The position numbers and the translations under genes were made by a program. The notes beneath the pieces were generated by a model. The model did not search any database. It was not told where the DNA came from and worked only from the letters and a program-made list of their open reading frames with translations. DNA of 12,875 nt from Verrucomicrobiota bacterium. GTDB lineage: Bacteria; Verrucomicrobiota; Verrucomicrobiia; Opitutales; Opitutaceae. The stretch is from assembly GCA_023410155.1 (NCBI GenBank), contig JAEYQF010000315.1, forward strand, positions 1-12,875. The letters run 5' to 3'. Below, piece by piece: positions 1 through 6,974 of this stretch. Numbering within the stretch: the stretch's first letter is position 1; the number at the start of each line of letters is the position of its first letter.

Positions 1-616
1 CCCCCTGCGTGCCGAGAAACACCCGCGCCCGCGTTTCCAATCCGGAGAGAAATGAGTTCTGCCAGACCGGCTCCTCGAGCACCGACGAATGGAGCTGCTT
101 CCCGCGCGGCCGCCCGCCTGCGCCGAAATGGGTGGAGCGCTGCAACTGATCCAACAACTCCGGGACCGGGTGATTGTCCGCGAAGATGGTCGCGAACATC
201 GAACAGCAGATGTCCGCCGAGTGTGCGCCTGGCAGGATCGCATTCTCCACCTCGATCGCACCGCCAACCGGAATCGTGGCTGGCGCGACTCCCGCTGGAC
301 ACGTGTCGGGCATCAATGCGCCGCGCTTCACGACAGGCACGTGCAGCAACTCCGTCAGTCGCGCGCGCGAGGCCGCCACACTCGCGATTTCAGCCGGCGT
401 CTCCGCTTGAACCGCCTCGGTGAATGGATTGGGCCGGGCGCGCAGCTGCAGCGTCTCCTCGCCCTTCGGGAAATCCGACTCCAGTGCTGCGAATACACCC
501 GGCATATCCAGCCCGGTCGCCTGCAACTCGCGCGCGCGCTTCAGCACAGATCCGAGTTGCTTCTCGTTCGTCCAACCCGCGGCGATCAGGTCGCGCGCTT
601 TTACATCCATGCCCAT
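1..616 (-). CDS. rtcB: RtcB-family RNA ligase, N-terminal part (truncated by window edge)
   Basis: This open frame runs off the left edge and shows the first 205 residues. RtcB enzymes join RNA ends carrying 2',3'-cyclic phosphate or 3'-phosphate to 5'-OH ends, using GTP and Mn2+, in RNA repair or tRNA splicing. Visible landmarks are MPD at 102-104, PVGGAIEVENAILPGAHSAD at about 116-135, ADICCSM at 134-140 and FLGTQG at the edge. They line up with MPDVHLGKG, IGSVIPTKGAIIPA, DIGCGM and LGTxGxGNHF of classical RtcB. Asp135 and Cys138 occupy metal-ligand positions, while both glycines of DIGCGM are replaced. This matches a longer, less studied RtcB-like subfamily. The start is ATG at 616, the first Met after an in-frame stop at 649-647; a second ATG at 610 is possible. 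Neither has a Shine-Dalgarno sequence. The catalytic His region and C-terminus lie outside the window. Confidence 0.82.
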   Translation of the reverse strand, partial: MGMDVKARDLIAAGWTNEKQLGSVLKRARELQATGLDMPGVFAALESDFPKGEETLQLRARPNPFTEAVQAETPAEIASVAASRARLTELLHVPVVKRGALMPDTCPAGVAPATIPVGGAIEVENAILPGAHSADICCSMFATIFADNHPVPELLDQLQRSTHFGAGGRPRGKQLHSSVLEEPVWQNSFLSGLETRARVFLGTQG

Positions 617-657
617 GGAGGAACGTGGCCGGGCGAGCCGATTTGTCTAGGCCGGGG

Positions 658-745
658 CCAAGTGCGGCCCGAGTCGGGCCTGAGTGCGGACCGAGTCGGG
701 CCTGAGTGCGGACCGAGTCGGGGCAAAGTCTGCTCCGAGTCGATC
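658..745. repeat. Tandem array of eight 11-bp units (22-bp higher-order repeat)
   Basis: Eight consecutive 11-bp units start at 658, 669, 680, 691, 702, 713, 724 and 735. Units beginning CCGAGTCGGG alternate with units like CTGAGTGCGGA, so the array also reads as a 22-bp repeat; the copies at 669-690 and 691-712 are identical. AGT is kept in all eight units (ACT on the minus strand). The outer units at 658, 724 and 735 are degenerate. The array ends 42 bp upstream of the rtcB-like start and lies downstream of meaB. The remaining 746-865 shows no gene, no convincing hairpin plus T-run and no clear promoter. Function is unknown; helical phasing would suit protein binding, but a neutral tandem duplication is equally possible. 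Confidence 0.8.
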
Positions 746-865
746 AGCGATGATTAGCCACTGAGCGTGAAGATCCGCGTAGAAGACGGAGAGAGCCTTC
801 GTGCGGGTCTTTGCGCTTACGAGGATGAGTTGCGGCGCGCGCCGGCGACGCCTTGCCCTACTCGG

Positions 866-1987
866 TCAAACCGATTCGAGCAACTCAAGCGCGGCCGCGA
901 GGGCGGGTTTTTCACCGTTGGCGACGGCTTGTTCGAACTTGGGGAGTTGCTGGCGAATCTTCGCTGAACCGTAGAAGCGCGAGCGAAGACTTTCACCGAT
1001 GAGCGCGTGCATCCACTCGACGGCTTGCACGCGGCGGCGGCGTTCGAGTTCGCCAGTGGTTTTGCCGGTGCGGAAATATTCCTGCGTGGTCTCCCACACT
1101 TGCGGCACGCCCTCGCCCGTGAGCGCCGATGCGAGCAGCGCCTGCGTCGGCCAGCCGGGCGTAGCGGGGTGCAGGTAACGCAGCACGCGTTTCATCTCGG
1201 CTTGAGCGGCAAATGCCCGCGGACGGTTGTCGCCGTCGGCTTTGTTGATCACGAGCGTATCGGCGAGCTCGATCACGCCCTTCTTGATGCCCTGCATCTC
1301 ATCGCCGGCGCCGGCGATCATGAGCACGAGGAAAAAGTCCACCATCGCGCGCACCGCGACTTCGTTTTGTCCGACGCCCACCGTCTCTACGATGACGACA
1401 TCATAGCCGGCCGCTTCGCAGACCAGGATCGCTTCGCGGGTCTTCCGCGCGACGCCGCCGAGAGAACCGCCGGACGGCGATGGGCGGATGAAGGCCTTCG
1501 GCTCGCGCGCGAGTTTTTCCATGCGGATCTTGTCGGCGAGGATGCTGCCGCCCGACACGCTGCTTGAGGGATCGATCGCCAGCACCGCGACTTTGTGGCC
1601 CAGCGAAGCGAGGTGACAGCCGAACGCTTCGATGAACGTGCTCTTGCCCGCACCGGGAATACCCGTGATCCCGATGCGCTGGGACTTGCCCGTGTGCGGG
1701 AGGAGTCGCGCGAGCAGTTTTTGCGCGAGCTCCTGATGCGCCGGGGCGTTGCTTTCCACGAGCGTGATCGCGCGGCCGACAATGCTCGGATCGTGCTTCA
1801 GCACGCCTTCCACGTAATCATCGAGCGTGAGGGTGCGCCGCCGCGGCACCACGCGGGGGGCGAACGTGATGCCGGAGGGACTCGCCCCTTGGAGGATCCA
1901 AGTCGCGAAGCCAGTGCCGGCATTGTCCGGGACCCAATCGGGGCGCGGCTGCGGGCAGCCGTCGTGGTGCGTGTCGGTGGAGGCCAT
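866..1987 (-). CDS. meaB: Methylmalonyl-CoA mutase-associated GTPase MeaB
   Basis: This 373-residue G-protein of the MeaB/ArgK family protects methylmalonyl-CoA mutase and gates delivery and release of adenosylcobalamin at the expense of GTP. Visible motifs are Walker A GIPGAGKS (109-116), DPSSSVSGGS (139-148), RPSPSGGSLGG (168-178), ETVGVGQNE (201-209) and the guanine-specificity motif NKAD (248-251). Homology begins around residue 52 (TLTLDDYVEG). The first 50 or so residues are a Pro/Arg-containing extension of the kind seen in some longer family members. The ATG at 1987 has no Shine-Dalgarno sequence. The gene follows mutB in the same direction, but a terminator at 2044-2075 lies between, so it probably needs its own promoter in the short stretch 1988-2043, where I cannot identify one confidently. 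No terminator is visible after its stop. Confidence 0.95.
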   Translation of the reverse strand: MASTDTHHDGCPQPRPDWVPDNAGTGFATWILQGASPSGITFAPRVVPRRRTLTLDDYVEGVLKHDPSIVGRAITLVESNAPAHQELAQKLLARLLPHTGKSQRIGITGIPGAGKSTFIEAFGCHLASLGHKVAVLAIDPSSSVSGGSILADKIRMEKLAREPKAFIRPSPSGGSLGGVARKTREAILVCEAAGYDVVIVETVGVGQNEVAVRAMVDFFLVLMIAGAGDEMQGIKKGVIELADTLVINKADGDNRPRAFAAQAEMKRVLRYLHPATPGWPTQALLASALTGEGVPQVWETTQEYFRTGKTTGELERRRRVQAVEWMHALIGESLRSRFYGSAKIRQQLPKFEQAVANGEKPALAAALELLESV

Positions 1988-2002
1988 GGAGGGAGAAAAG
2001 CT

Positions 2003-2032
2003 TAACCGTGAATGAACGCGAATCGACGCGAA
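2003..2032. repeat. Three 10-bp direct repeats upstream of meaB
   Basis: Read on the minus strand, three consecutive 10-mers are TTCGCGTCGA, TTCGCGTTCA and TTCACGGTTA, all fitting TTCRCGKNNA. They lie 15-45 bp upstream of the meaB start, between the mutB terminator and meaB. They could overlap the meaB promoter or be a dispersed intergenic repeat of this genome. Similar 'aacgcgaat' strings are, from memory, frequent in intergenic DNA of related bacteria; I could not test this. Confidence 0.55.
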
Positions 2033-2043
2033 GGATGGAATGC

Positions 2044-2075
2044 AAAAAAGGGACGCGGCCTTGCGACCGCGTCCC
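2044..2075 (-). terminator. Intrinsic terminator downstream of mutB
   Basis: A perfect 9-bp GC-rich stem has arms GGGACGCGG (2050-2058) and CCGCGTCCC (2067-2075) with an 8-nt loop. On the minus strand it is followed directly by six T residues (complement of 2044-2049). It lies 21 bp past the mutB stop and points in the direction of mutAB transcription. On the plus strand no T-run follows, so it works in one direction only. It should end the mutA-mutB transcript before meaB. Confidence 0.88.
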
Positions 2076-2096
2076 GACTACTACGGCTAAAACAGG

Positions 2097-4259
2097 TCAA
2101 ACGGCAGCGGGTTCGAGCCGCTCGAGGAGCAGCTCGATGGTGCGCAGCGACGATTTCGGAATCACCGTGCCGGGGCCGAAGATCGCGCTGGCCCCGTTGG
2201 CGAGGAGGAAATCGTAGTCTTGCGCGGGGATGACGCCGCCGCACACGAGCATGATGTCCTCGCGGCCGAGAGCTTTCAGCGCGTCGCGCAGCGCAGGCAG
2301 CAACGTCTTGTGGCCAGCGGCGAGCGAACTCATCGCGACCACGTGCACATCGTTTTCCACCGCCTGGCGGGCGGCTTCCTCGGGCGTCTGGAAGAGCGGC
2401 CCGATGTCGATGTCGAACCCAAGGTCGGCCATCGCCGTGGCGACAACTTTGGCGCCGCGGTCGTGACCGTCCTGCCCGAGCTTGGCGATCAGCACGCGCG
2501 GACGGCGGCCTTCGCGAGACTCGAACGTGGCGATCTTTTCCTTGAGTTTGTTGACTGTCGCGTTGTCGCCGAACTCCTGGCGGTAAACGCCGGAGATCGA
2601 GCGAATCTGCGCCTGATAGCGACCGAAGACCACTTCGCACGCATCGGAGATCTCGCCGAGCGTCGCGCGAGCCTGTGCGGCGGCGACGGCGAGTTCGAGC
2701 AGGTTACCCTGCCCGCTCTTCGCGCACTCGGTGAGCGCGGCGAGCGCAGCCTTGGTCTTGGCTTCGTCGCGGGAAGCGCGGAGTTCCTTGAGGCGCTTGA
2801 TCTGCGACTCGCGGACGGCGGTGTTGTCGACTTCGAGGATGTCGAGCGCGGCCTCCTTCTCGAGGCGGTATTTGTTGAGACCGACGATCGTCTCCTTCGC
2901 TGAATCGATCTTGGCCTGGCGGCGGGCGGCGGCCTCTTCGATGCGCAGCTTCGGGATGCCGGCTTCGATGGCCTTCGTCATGCCGCCGAGCTTCTCGACT
3001 TCGGCAAGGTGCTCGCGGGCTTTCTTGATGAGCTCGTTCGTCAGCGACTCGACATAGTAGCTGCCGCCCCATGGATCGACGACGTTGCAGATGCCGGTTT
3101 CCTGCTGCAGGTGCAGCTGGGTGTTGCGGGCGATGCGGGCGGAGAAATCGGTGGGCAACGCAATGGCTTCGTCGAGCGCGTTGGTGTGCAGCGACTGGGT
3201 GTGGCCGGTGGCCGACGCGAGCGCTTCGAGGCAGGTGCGCGCGACATTGTTGAACGGGTCCTGCTCGGTGAGCGACCAGCCCGACGTCTGCGAGTGCGTG
3301 CGGAGCGCGAGCGACTTCGGGTTCTTGGGATTGAACTGCGCGACGATCTCGGACCAGAGCGTGCGGGCAGCGCGCATCTTGGCGACTTCCATGAAGAAGT
3401 TTTTGCCAATGGCCCAGAAGAACGAGAGGCGCGGCGCGAAGGCATCGACCGAAAGGCCCGCCGCGACGCCGGTCTTCAGATACTCGAGACCGTCCGCGAG
3501 CGTGTAAGCGAGCTCGAGATCAGCCGTGGCTCCCGCCTCCTGCATGTGGTAGCCGGAGATCGAGATCGAATTGAACTTCGGCATGTTCTTCGACGTGTAG
3601 GCGAAGATGTCCGCGATGATCTTCATCGAGGGCGTGGGCGGATAGATGTAGGTGTTCCGCACCATGAACTCCTTCAGAATGTCGTTCTGAATCGTGCCAG
3701 AGAGCTCTTCGAGCTTCGCGCCCTGCTCGAGCGCGGCGCAGATGTAGAACGCCATCACCGGGAGCACCGCGCCGTTCATGGTCATCGAGACGGAGACCTT
3801 GTTGAGCGGGATGTCCTTGAACAGCGTCTGCATGTCCATGATCGAGTCGATCGCGACACCGGCTTTGCCGACATCGCCAACGACACGCGGGTGATCGCTG
3901 TCGTAGCCGCGGTGCGTCGCGAGGTCGAACGCGACCGAGAGACCGGCCTGGCCGGCGGCGAGGTTGCGTTTATAGAAGGCGTTGGATTCCTCGGCGGTGG
4001 AGAAGCCCGCGTATTGGCGCACGGTCCACGGCTTCGCGACATACATGGTGGCGTAGGGACCGCGCGTGAAGGGCGCCAGGCCGGGCATCGTGTCGAGCTG
4101 CGACGCCGGCGGCAGATCCGCGGCGGTGTAAACGGGCTTCACCGGGATCTGCTCATACGTCTGCCAGATATCGGCAGGCGCGGGAGCGGCGGGAGATTTC
4201 GCTTCGCCGAACGCAAACGAGTCGTAGGCGAGTTTCGTGAAATCGGGGGCGTTGTTCAT
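2097..4259 (-). CDS. mutB: Methylmalonyl-CoA mutase large (catalytic) subunit
   Basis: This 720-residue catalytic alpha chain interconverts succinyl-CoA and (R)-methylmalonyl-CoA using adenosylcobalamin. The TIM-barrel part carries [10 protein letters not shown] with Tyr83, RNTYIYPP with Arg201 and [10 protein letters not shown] with Tyr237-His238, the counterparts of the Tyr89, Arg207 and Tyr243-His244 substrate residues of the Propionibacterium enzyme. [10 protein letters not shown] is also present. The C-terminal B12-binding domain (about 580-720) has DGHDRG (597-602), whose His599 is the cobalt ligand, plus the typical SSLAAGH and GGVIP segments. Length matches the family (about 720-730), so the subunit appears intact and active. 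Its ATG overlaps the mutA stop as ATGA (4256-4259), implying translational coupling and equal subunit supply. A terminator follows 21 bp after the stop. Confidence 0.97.
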   Translation of the reverse strand: MNNAPDFTKLAYDSFAFGEAKSPAAPAPADIWQTYEQIPVKPVYTAADLPPASQLDTMPGLAPFTRGPYATMYVAKPWTVRQYAGFSTAEESNAFYKRNLAAGQAGLSVAFDLATHRGYDSDHPRVVGDVGKAGVAIDSIMDMQTLFKDIPLNKVSVSMTMNGAVLPVMAFYICAALEQGAKLEELSGTIQNDILKEFMVRNTYIYPPTPSMKIIADIFAYTSKNMPKFNSISISGYHMQEAGATADLELAYTLADGLEYLKTGVAAGLSVDAFAPRLSFFWAIGKNFFMEVAKMRAARTLWSEIVAQFNPKNPKSLALRTHSQTSGWSLTEQDPFNNVARTCLEALASATGHTQSLHTNALDEAIALPTDFSARIARNTQLHLQQETGICNVVDPWGGSYYVESLTNELIKKAREHLAEVEKLGGMTKAIEAGIPKLRIEEAAARRQAKIDSAKETIVGLNKYRLEKEAALDILEVDNTAVRESQIKRLKELRASRDEAKTKAALAALTECAKSGQGNLLELAVAAAQARATLGEISDACEVVFGRYQAQIRSISGVYRQEFGDNATVNKLKEKIATFESREGRRPRVLIAKLGQDGHDRGAKVVATAMADLGFDIDIGPLFQTPEEAARQAVENDVHVVAMSSLAAGHKTLLPALRDALKALGREDIMLVCGGVIPAQDYDFLLANGASAIFGPGTVIPKSSLRTIELLLERLEPAAV

Positions 4260-6373
4260 TTGAGGGCTCCAATCTGACGGAGGAAGTTGGCGAGCATGGC
4301 GGGAACGTTGGCTCGGAGGTGGATGAACTCGTCGATGCCAGCGGCGCGGAAGGCGTCGACCGTGGCAGTGTCGGCGGGCAAACCGGCGAGCACGAGTTTC
4401 AGCTCCGGCTTGGCGGCTTTCGCAGCGGCGGTGAAAGCGGGCACGAGGGCCGGATAGGTGTCGTCGGTCGAACAGAGCACGGCGATCGGCGCACCGGATT
4501 CTGCAGCGGCTTTCGCGGCGGCCTCGGCCGTGTCGAAGGATTGCTTGCCGACGGCTTCGAAACCAGCGACGGCGAAGAATCCGGCGGAGAAATCCGCGCG
4601 GGCCTTGTGCTGCAGCGCGGGCCCGATCTTTGCGAGGAAGACCTTGGGGCGCGCGCCGGTCTTGGCGGCGAACGCGTCCGAGGCGCGACGGAGATCCTCG
4701 ATCACTTCAGAGGCGCGGTGGGCGACAACGGGTTTGATCGCAGCCTCAGCTTGATTCACCGCGCGACCGATGCGCGTGAGTTGGGAGATGGTCGCGCCAT
4801 GGGCAGCCGCGGCAAGGGCCGCGGTGAAGCGAGTGCTCCAGCCGTTGTCCCCCGGCGGAAACGCCGGGTGGCGCCGGGCGCGGACTTCGCGGGCCCGCGC
4901 AGCTTGCAGCGTAGCGCCATCGCGGATGACCGGGGTGAGTGGCTTTTCTTTGAGGTTCGGGAAGAGATTGGTGCCGACGAGGCCGAGGCGGCGTTTGGCG
5001 ATCGCGTCGGACTTCTCCGCTGCGGATTTCTCCGTGAGCTCCTGCAGATAACCCGCCCGCACGGCAGCGATGAAGCCGCCGCGGCCTTCGATGTCCTGAA
5101 AGAGCGACCAGGCTTTGCGCGCGAGTTCGTCGGTGAGTTTCTCGACATACCAGGAGCCGCCCGCCGGATCGGCCGTCTGCGTGAAGGAGAATTCCTCCGC
5201 GAGCAGCGTGTGGACGTTGCGGGCGATGCGACGCGAGAAATCGTCGGTCGCGCCCTTGACCTCGTCGAACGGTGCAATGTGCAGGCTGTCGACACTGCCG
5301 AGCACCGCGGAAAGCGCCTCGGTCGTGGCGCGGAGCATGTTCACGTGCGGATCGAGCAGCGTCTTGTCCCACTGGGTGGTGGCGGCGTGCACGAAGCACT
5401 TGGCGGCAACTTGCGGCTTAACTCCGAAAGCGACCAGCACGCGGGTCCACAGTGCGCGAAACGCACGGAACTTCGCGACCTCGGTGAAGAACTGCGGCCC
5501 GATCGCGAACTCGAAGCGCATCCGCGCGGCGAGCTGCTCCGGGGTGAGACCGCGGGCGGTCAAGGCGCGGATGTATTCGGCGGCGTGCGAGAGCGCGAAA
5601 GCGAGTTCCTGCACGGCGCTCCCGCCGGCGTCGCCCCAAAGCGCGGCGTTCACCCGCACTGTGCGCAGCGCGGGAGCATTCTCAGCGGCCCACTTTGTCC
5701 AGCCCGCGACGACGTCCAACGCCGCATCCACGGGCATCGGCAGCGAGCCTGCTTCCACCCACTCCGCCAGAGGATCGGCGGTGAGGCTGCCGGTGAGCGT
5801 CTTGAGAGCGATCTTCCGCGCACGCGCGAGCTCAAGGTAGAGGGCGGCTAGCGGCAGCGGATCGGCCGAGGCGCGCAGGTGAACCGGCACCGCGGTAAGG
5901 TCTACGCCTTTCAGCGCGCGATCCAGATCTTCAAGATCGGCGATGTTGACGCCGCCCGCCCCCACGGCCGCCGTCGGTGCTTCATCGGGATCGAAGCCGT
6001 CCAGCGTCGCGCGATCCGGCACAAGAACCACCGAATCCTGACCGGCCATCAGGTCGGCGAGCAGCGCATTATTGAACGCGGCCGGAGTGCAGGCCGCGAT
6101 CACTTGGGCGACCTGCCATGCAGATTTCTTATAGCCCAGCGCGTTTGTGCCGCGCATAAAGGGAGCTTCTCCCGGTGCGGTTTTGAGATCGGCGAGAGCG
6201 TTGGTGTCAGCCCGCGTGTAGAGCGGCTGGAGGGCGATGCCCTCGAACGTGCGCGTCACGAGTTTTTTCTCGAAGGGCACGCCTTTTAGCTCTGCCTCAA
6301 CCGTCTTTTTCCATAGGGAAAATGACGTGGTGAGCGCGTCGTCCATTGCGGGTGAGGAGGGGGAAGCAGTCAT
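4256..6373 (-). CDS. mutA: Methylmalonyl-CoA mutase small subunit
   Basis: This is the non-catalytic beta chain of the heterodimeric mutase, about 705 residues from the chosen start, longer than the roughly 640 of the Propionibacterium chain. It resembles MutB throughout: compare [14 protein letters not shown] and [13 protein letters not shown] with the same region of the large subunit. The C-terminal B12-like domain lacks DxHxxG; at that place it reads [15 protein letters not shown], so it should not bind cobalamin, as expected of the small subunit. An ATG at 6457 would extend the protein by 28 residues. I prefer ATG at 6373 ([12 protein letters not shown]) because homology starts just after it ([13 protein letters not shown]) and because the upstream ATG sits inside a palindrome in the divergent control region. 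No Shine-Dalgarno sequence precedes either. It is first gene of the leftward mutA-mutB operon. Confidence 0.93.
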   Translation of the reverse strand: MTASPSSPAMDDALTTSFSLWKKTVEAELKGVPFEKKLVTRTFEGIALQPLYTRADTNALADLKTAPGEAPFMRGTNALGYKKSAWQVAQVIAACTPAAFNNALLADLMAGQDSVVLVPDRATLDGFDPDEAPTAAVGAGGVNIADLEDLDRALKGVDLTAVPVHLRASADPLPLAALYLELARARKIALKTLTGSLTADPLAEWVEAGSLPMPVDAALDVVAGWTKWAAENAPALRTVRVNAALWGDAGGSAVQELAFALSHAAEYIRALTARGLTPEQLAARMRFEFAIGPQFFTEVAKFRAFRALWTRVLVAFGVKPQVAAKCFVHAATTQWDKTLLDPHVNMLRATTEALSAVLGSVDSLHIAPFDEVKGATDDFSRRIARNVHTLLAEEFSFTQTADPAGGSWYVEKLTDELARKAWSLFQDIEGRGGFIAAVRAGYLQELTEKSAAEKSDAIAKRRLGLVGTNLFPNLKEKPLTPVIRDGATLQAARAREVRARRHPAFPPGDNGWSTRFTAALAAAAHGATISQLTRIGRAVNQAEAAIKPVVAHRASEVIEDLRRASDAFAAKTGARPKVFLAKIGPALQHKARADFSAGFFAVAGFEAVGKQSFDTAEAAAKAAAESGAPIAVLCSTDDTYPALVPAFTAAAKAAKPELKLVLAGLPADTATVDAFRAAGIDEFIHLRANVPAMLANFLRQIGALK

Positions 6374-6546
6374 GGAAAAAAATGAGCGTTCGAATTGCGG
6401 TGAGTCTACAGTTTGGGCGATTTTGCTGCTCCGCAGATTTTGCCAAGGGATGCCCATTAATGGCCAAACGATGCGAAGATCAATTCTTCCACATGCGGCA
6501 TAGTGGGCGTGTTGAAGCTGCCACTGAACCGAAAATTTTCACGCCC
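6374..6546. promoter_or_regulatory. Divergent control region between mutAB and the decarboxylase operon
   Basis: These 173 bp should contain promoters for both the leftward mutAB and rightward mce-mmdA transcripts. No -35/-10 pair is good enough to call. Symmetric elements are a perfect 10-bp palindrome CCATTAATGG (6454-6463), almost exactly midway between the two start codons; GAAGA/TCTTC arms with a 5-bp spacer (6475-6489); and palindrome GAAAATTTTC (6531-6540), 6 nt before the mce ATG. The 8-mer GATTTTGC occurs directly repeated at 6419-6426 and 6436-6443, 17 bp apart. The region is more AT-rich than its surroundings. Roles as operators are inference. Confidence 0.5.
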
Positions 6547-6954
6547 ATGATCACGAAAATCGACCACCTCGGAATCGCCGTCCGCTCCCTCGACGAATCC
6601 ATTCCCTACTACGAGAAGACGCTCGGCCTGAAATGCGAGCACCGCGAGGAGGTGCCGTCGCAGAAGGTGCGCACGGCGTTCTTCACCGTGGGCGAAGTGC
6701 ACCTGGAATTGCTCGAGCCGATGTCGCCCGAGAGCCCCGTCGCCAAGTTCCTCGAGAAGAATGGCGAGGGTGTGCACCACGTGGCATTCGGCACGACCGA
6801 CATCGTCGGCCAGCTCAAGCAAGCGGCCGACAGCGGTTGCAAGCTGATCCACGAGGTGCCCTTCGAGGGCGCCGCGGGCAAGCTCGTCGCCTTTCTCCAC
6901 CCGAAGTCCACACACGGCGTGTTGACGGAATTCTGCGCCCCCAAAACCAACTGA
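6547..6954 (+). CDS. mce: Methylmalonyl-CoA epimerase
   Basis: This 135-residue vicinal-oxygen-chelate (glyoxalase-like) enzyme interconverts (R)- and (S)-methylmalonyl-CoA, linking the mutase product to the (S)-specific decarboxylase. Landmarks are KIDHLGIAV with His7, HLELLEP with Glu54, GEGVHHVAF with His77-His78, FLHPK (116-120) and GVLTEF with Glu128. His7, His78, Glu54 and Glu128 fit the metal and catalytic positions known in the family. The ATG at 6547 gives the usual family length; the frame is open further upstream, but the added residues have no homology and lie in the control region. It is the first gene of the rightward operon, 20 bp before mmdA, and diverges from the mutase genes it serves. 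Confidence 0.96.
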   Translation: MITKIDHLGIAVRSLDESIPYYEKTLGLKCEHREEVPSQKVRTAFFTVGEVHLELLEPMSPESPVAKFLEKNGEGVHHVAFGTTDIVGQLKQAADSGCKLIHEVPFEGAAGKLVAFLHPKSTHGVLTEFCAPKTN

Positions 6955-6967
6955 GCCGCTAGCGGCT
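6954..6967. promoter_or_regulatory. 14-bp perfect palindrome between mce and mmdA
   Basis: AGCCGCTAGCGGCT is fully self-complementary, begins at the last base of the mce stop codon and ends 7 bp before the mmdA ATG. It has no T-run, so it is not an intrinsic terminator. In RNA it could pair only with a strained loop or between transcripts; in DNA it could be a protein site or an mRNA stability element near the mmdA start. The structure is seen; the role is speculative. Confidence 0.4.
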
Positions 6968-6974
6968 TCCCACC

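Noticed and set aside
658..745. CRISPR array
   Set aside because: The units are contiguous with no unique spacers, only 11/22 bp long, and no cas genes are near.
89..757. 222-codon plus-strand frame over the rtcB region and the repeat array
   Set aside because: No recognisable domain; the minus strand shows RtcB motifs, and the frame runs through the 11-bp repeat.
830..865. Terminator hairpin downstream of meaB
   Set aside because: GC-rich self-complementary stretch (GGCGCGCGCC) but no following T-run on the minus strand.
3009..4277. 422-codon plus-strand frame antisense to mutB
   Set aside because: Low-complexity Arg/Glu/Val-rich product; shadow of mutB, which has clear catalytic motifs.
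4319..5851. 510-codon plus-strand frame antisense to mutA
   Set aside because: Arg/Gly/Glu-rich translation without domains; it mirrors the third-position GC bias of the real mutA gene.
6374..6457. 28-residue N-terminal extension of mutA from ATG at 6457
   Set aside because: The extension has no homology to the family, and its ATG lies in the CCATTAATGG palindrome of the control region; ATG at 6373 fits better.
6507..6540. Possible promoter (TTGAAG ... AATTTT) before mce
   Set aside because: Poor match to consensus and too close to the start codon to leave a leader.
6346..6546. Upstream extension of the epimerase frame
   Set aside because: It would add 67 residues without similarity and cover the divergent control region; ATG at 6547 gives the normal family length.
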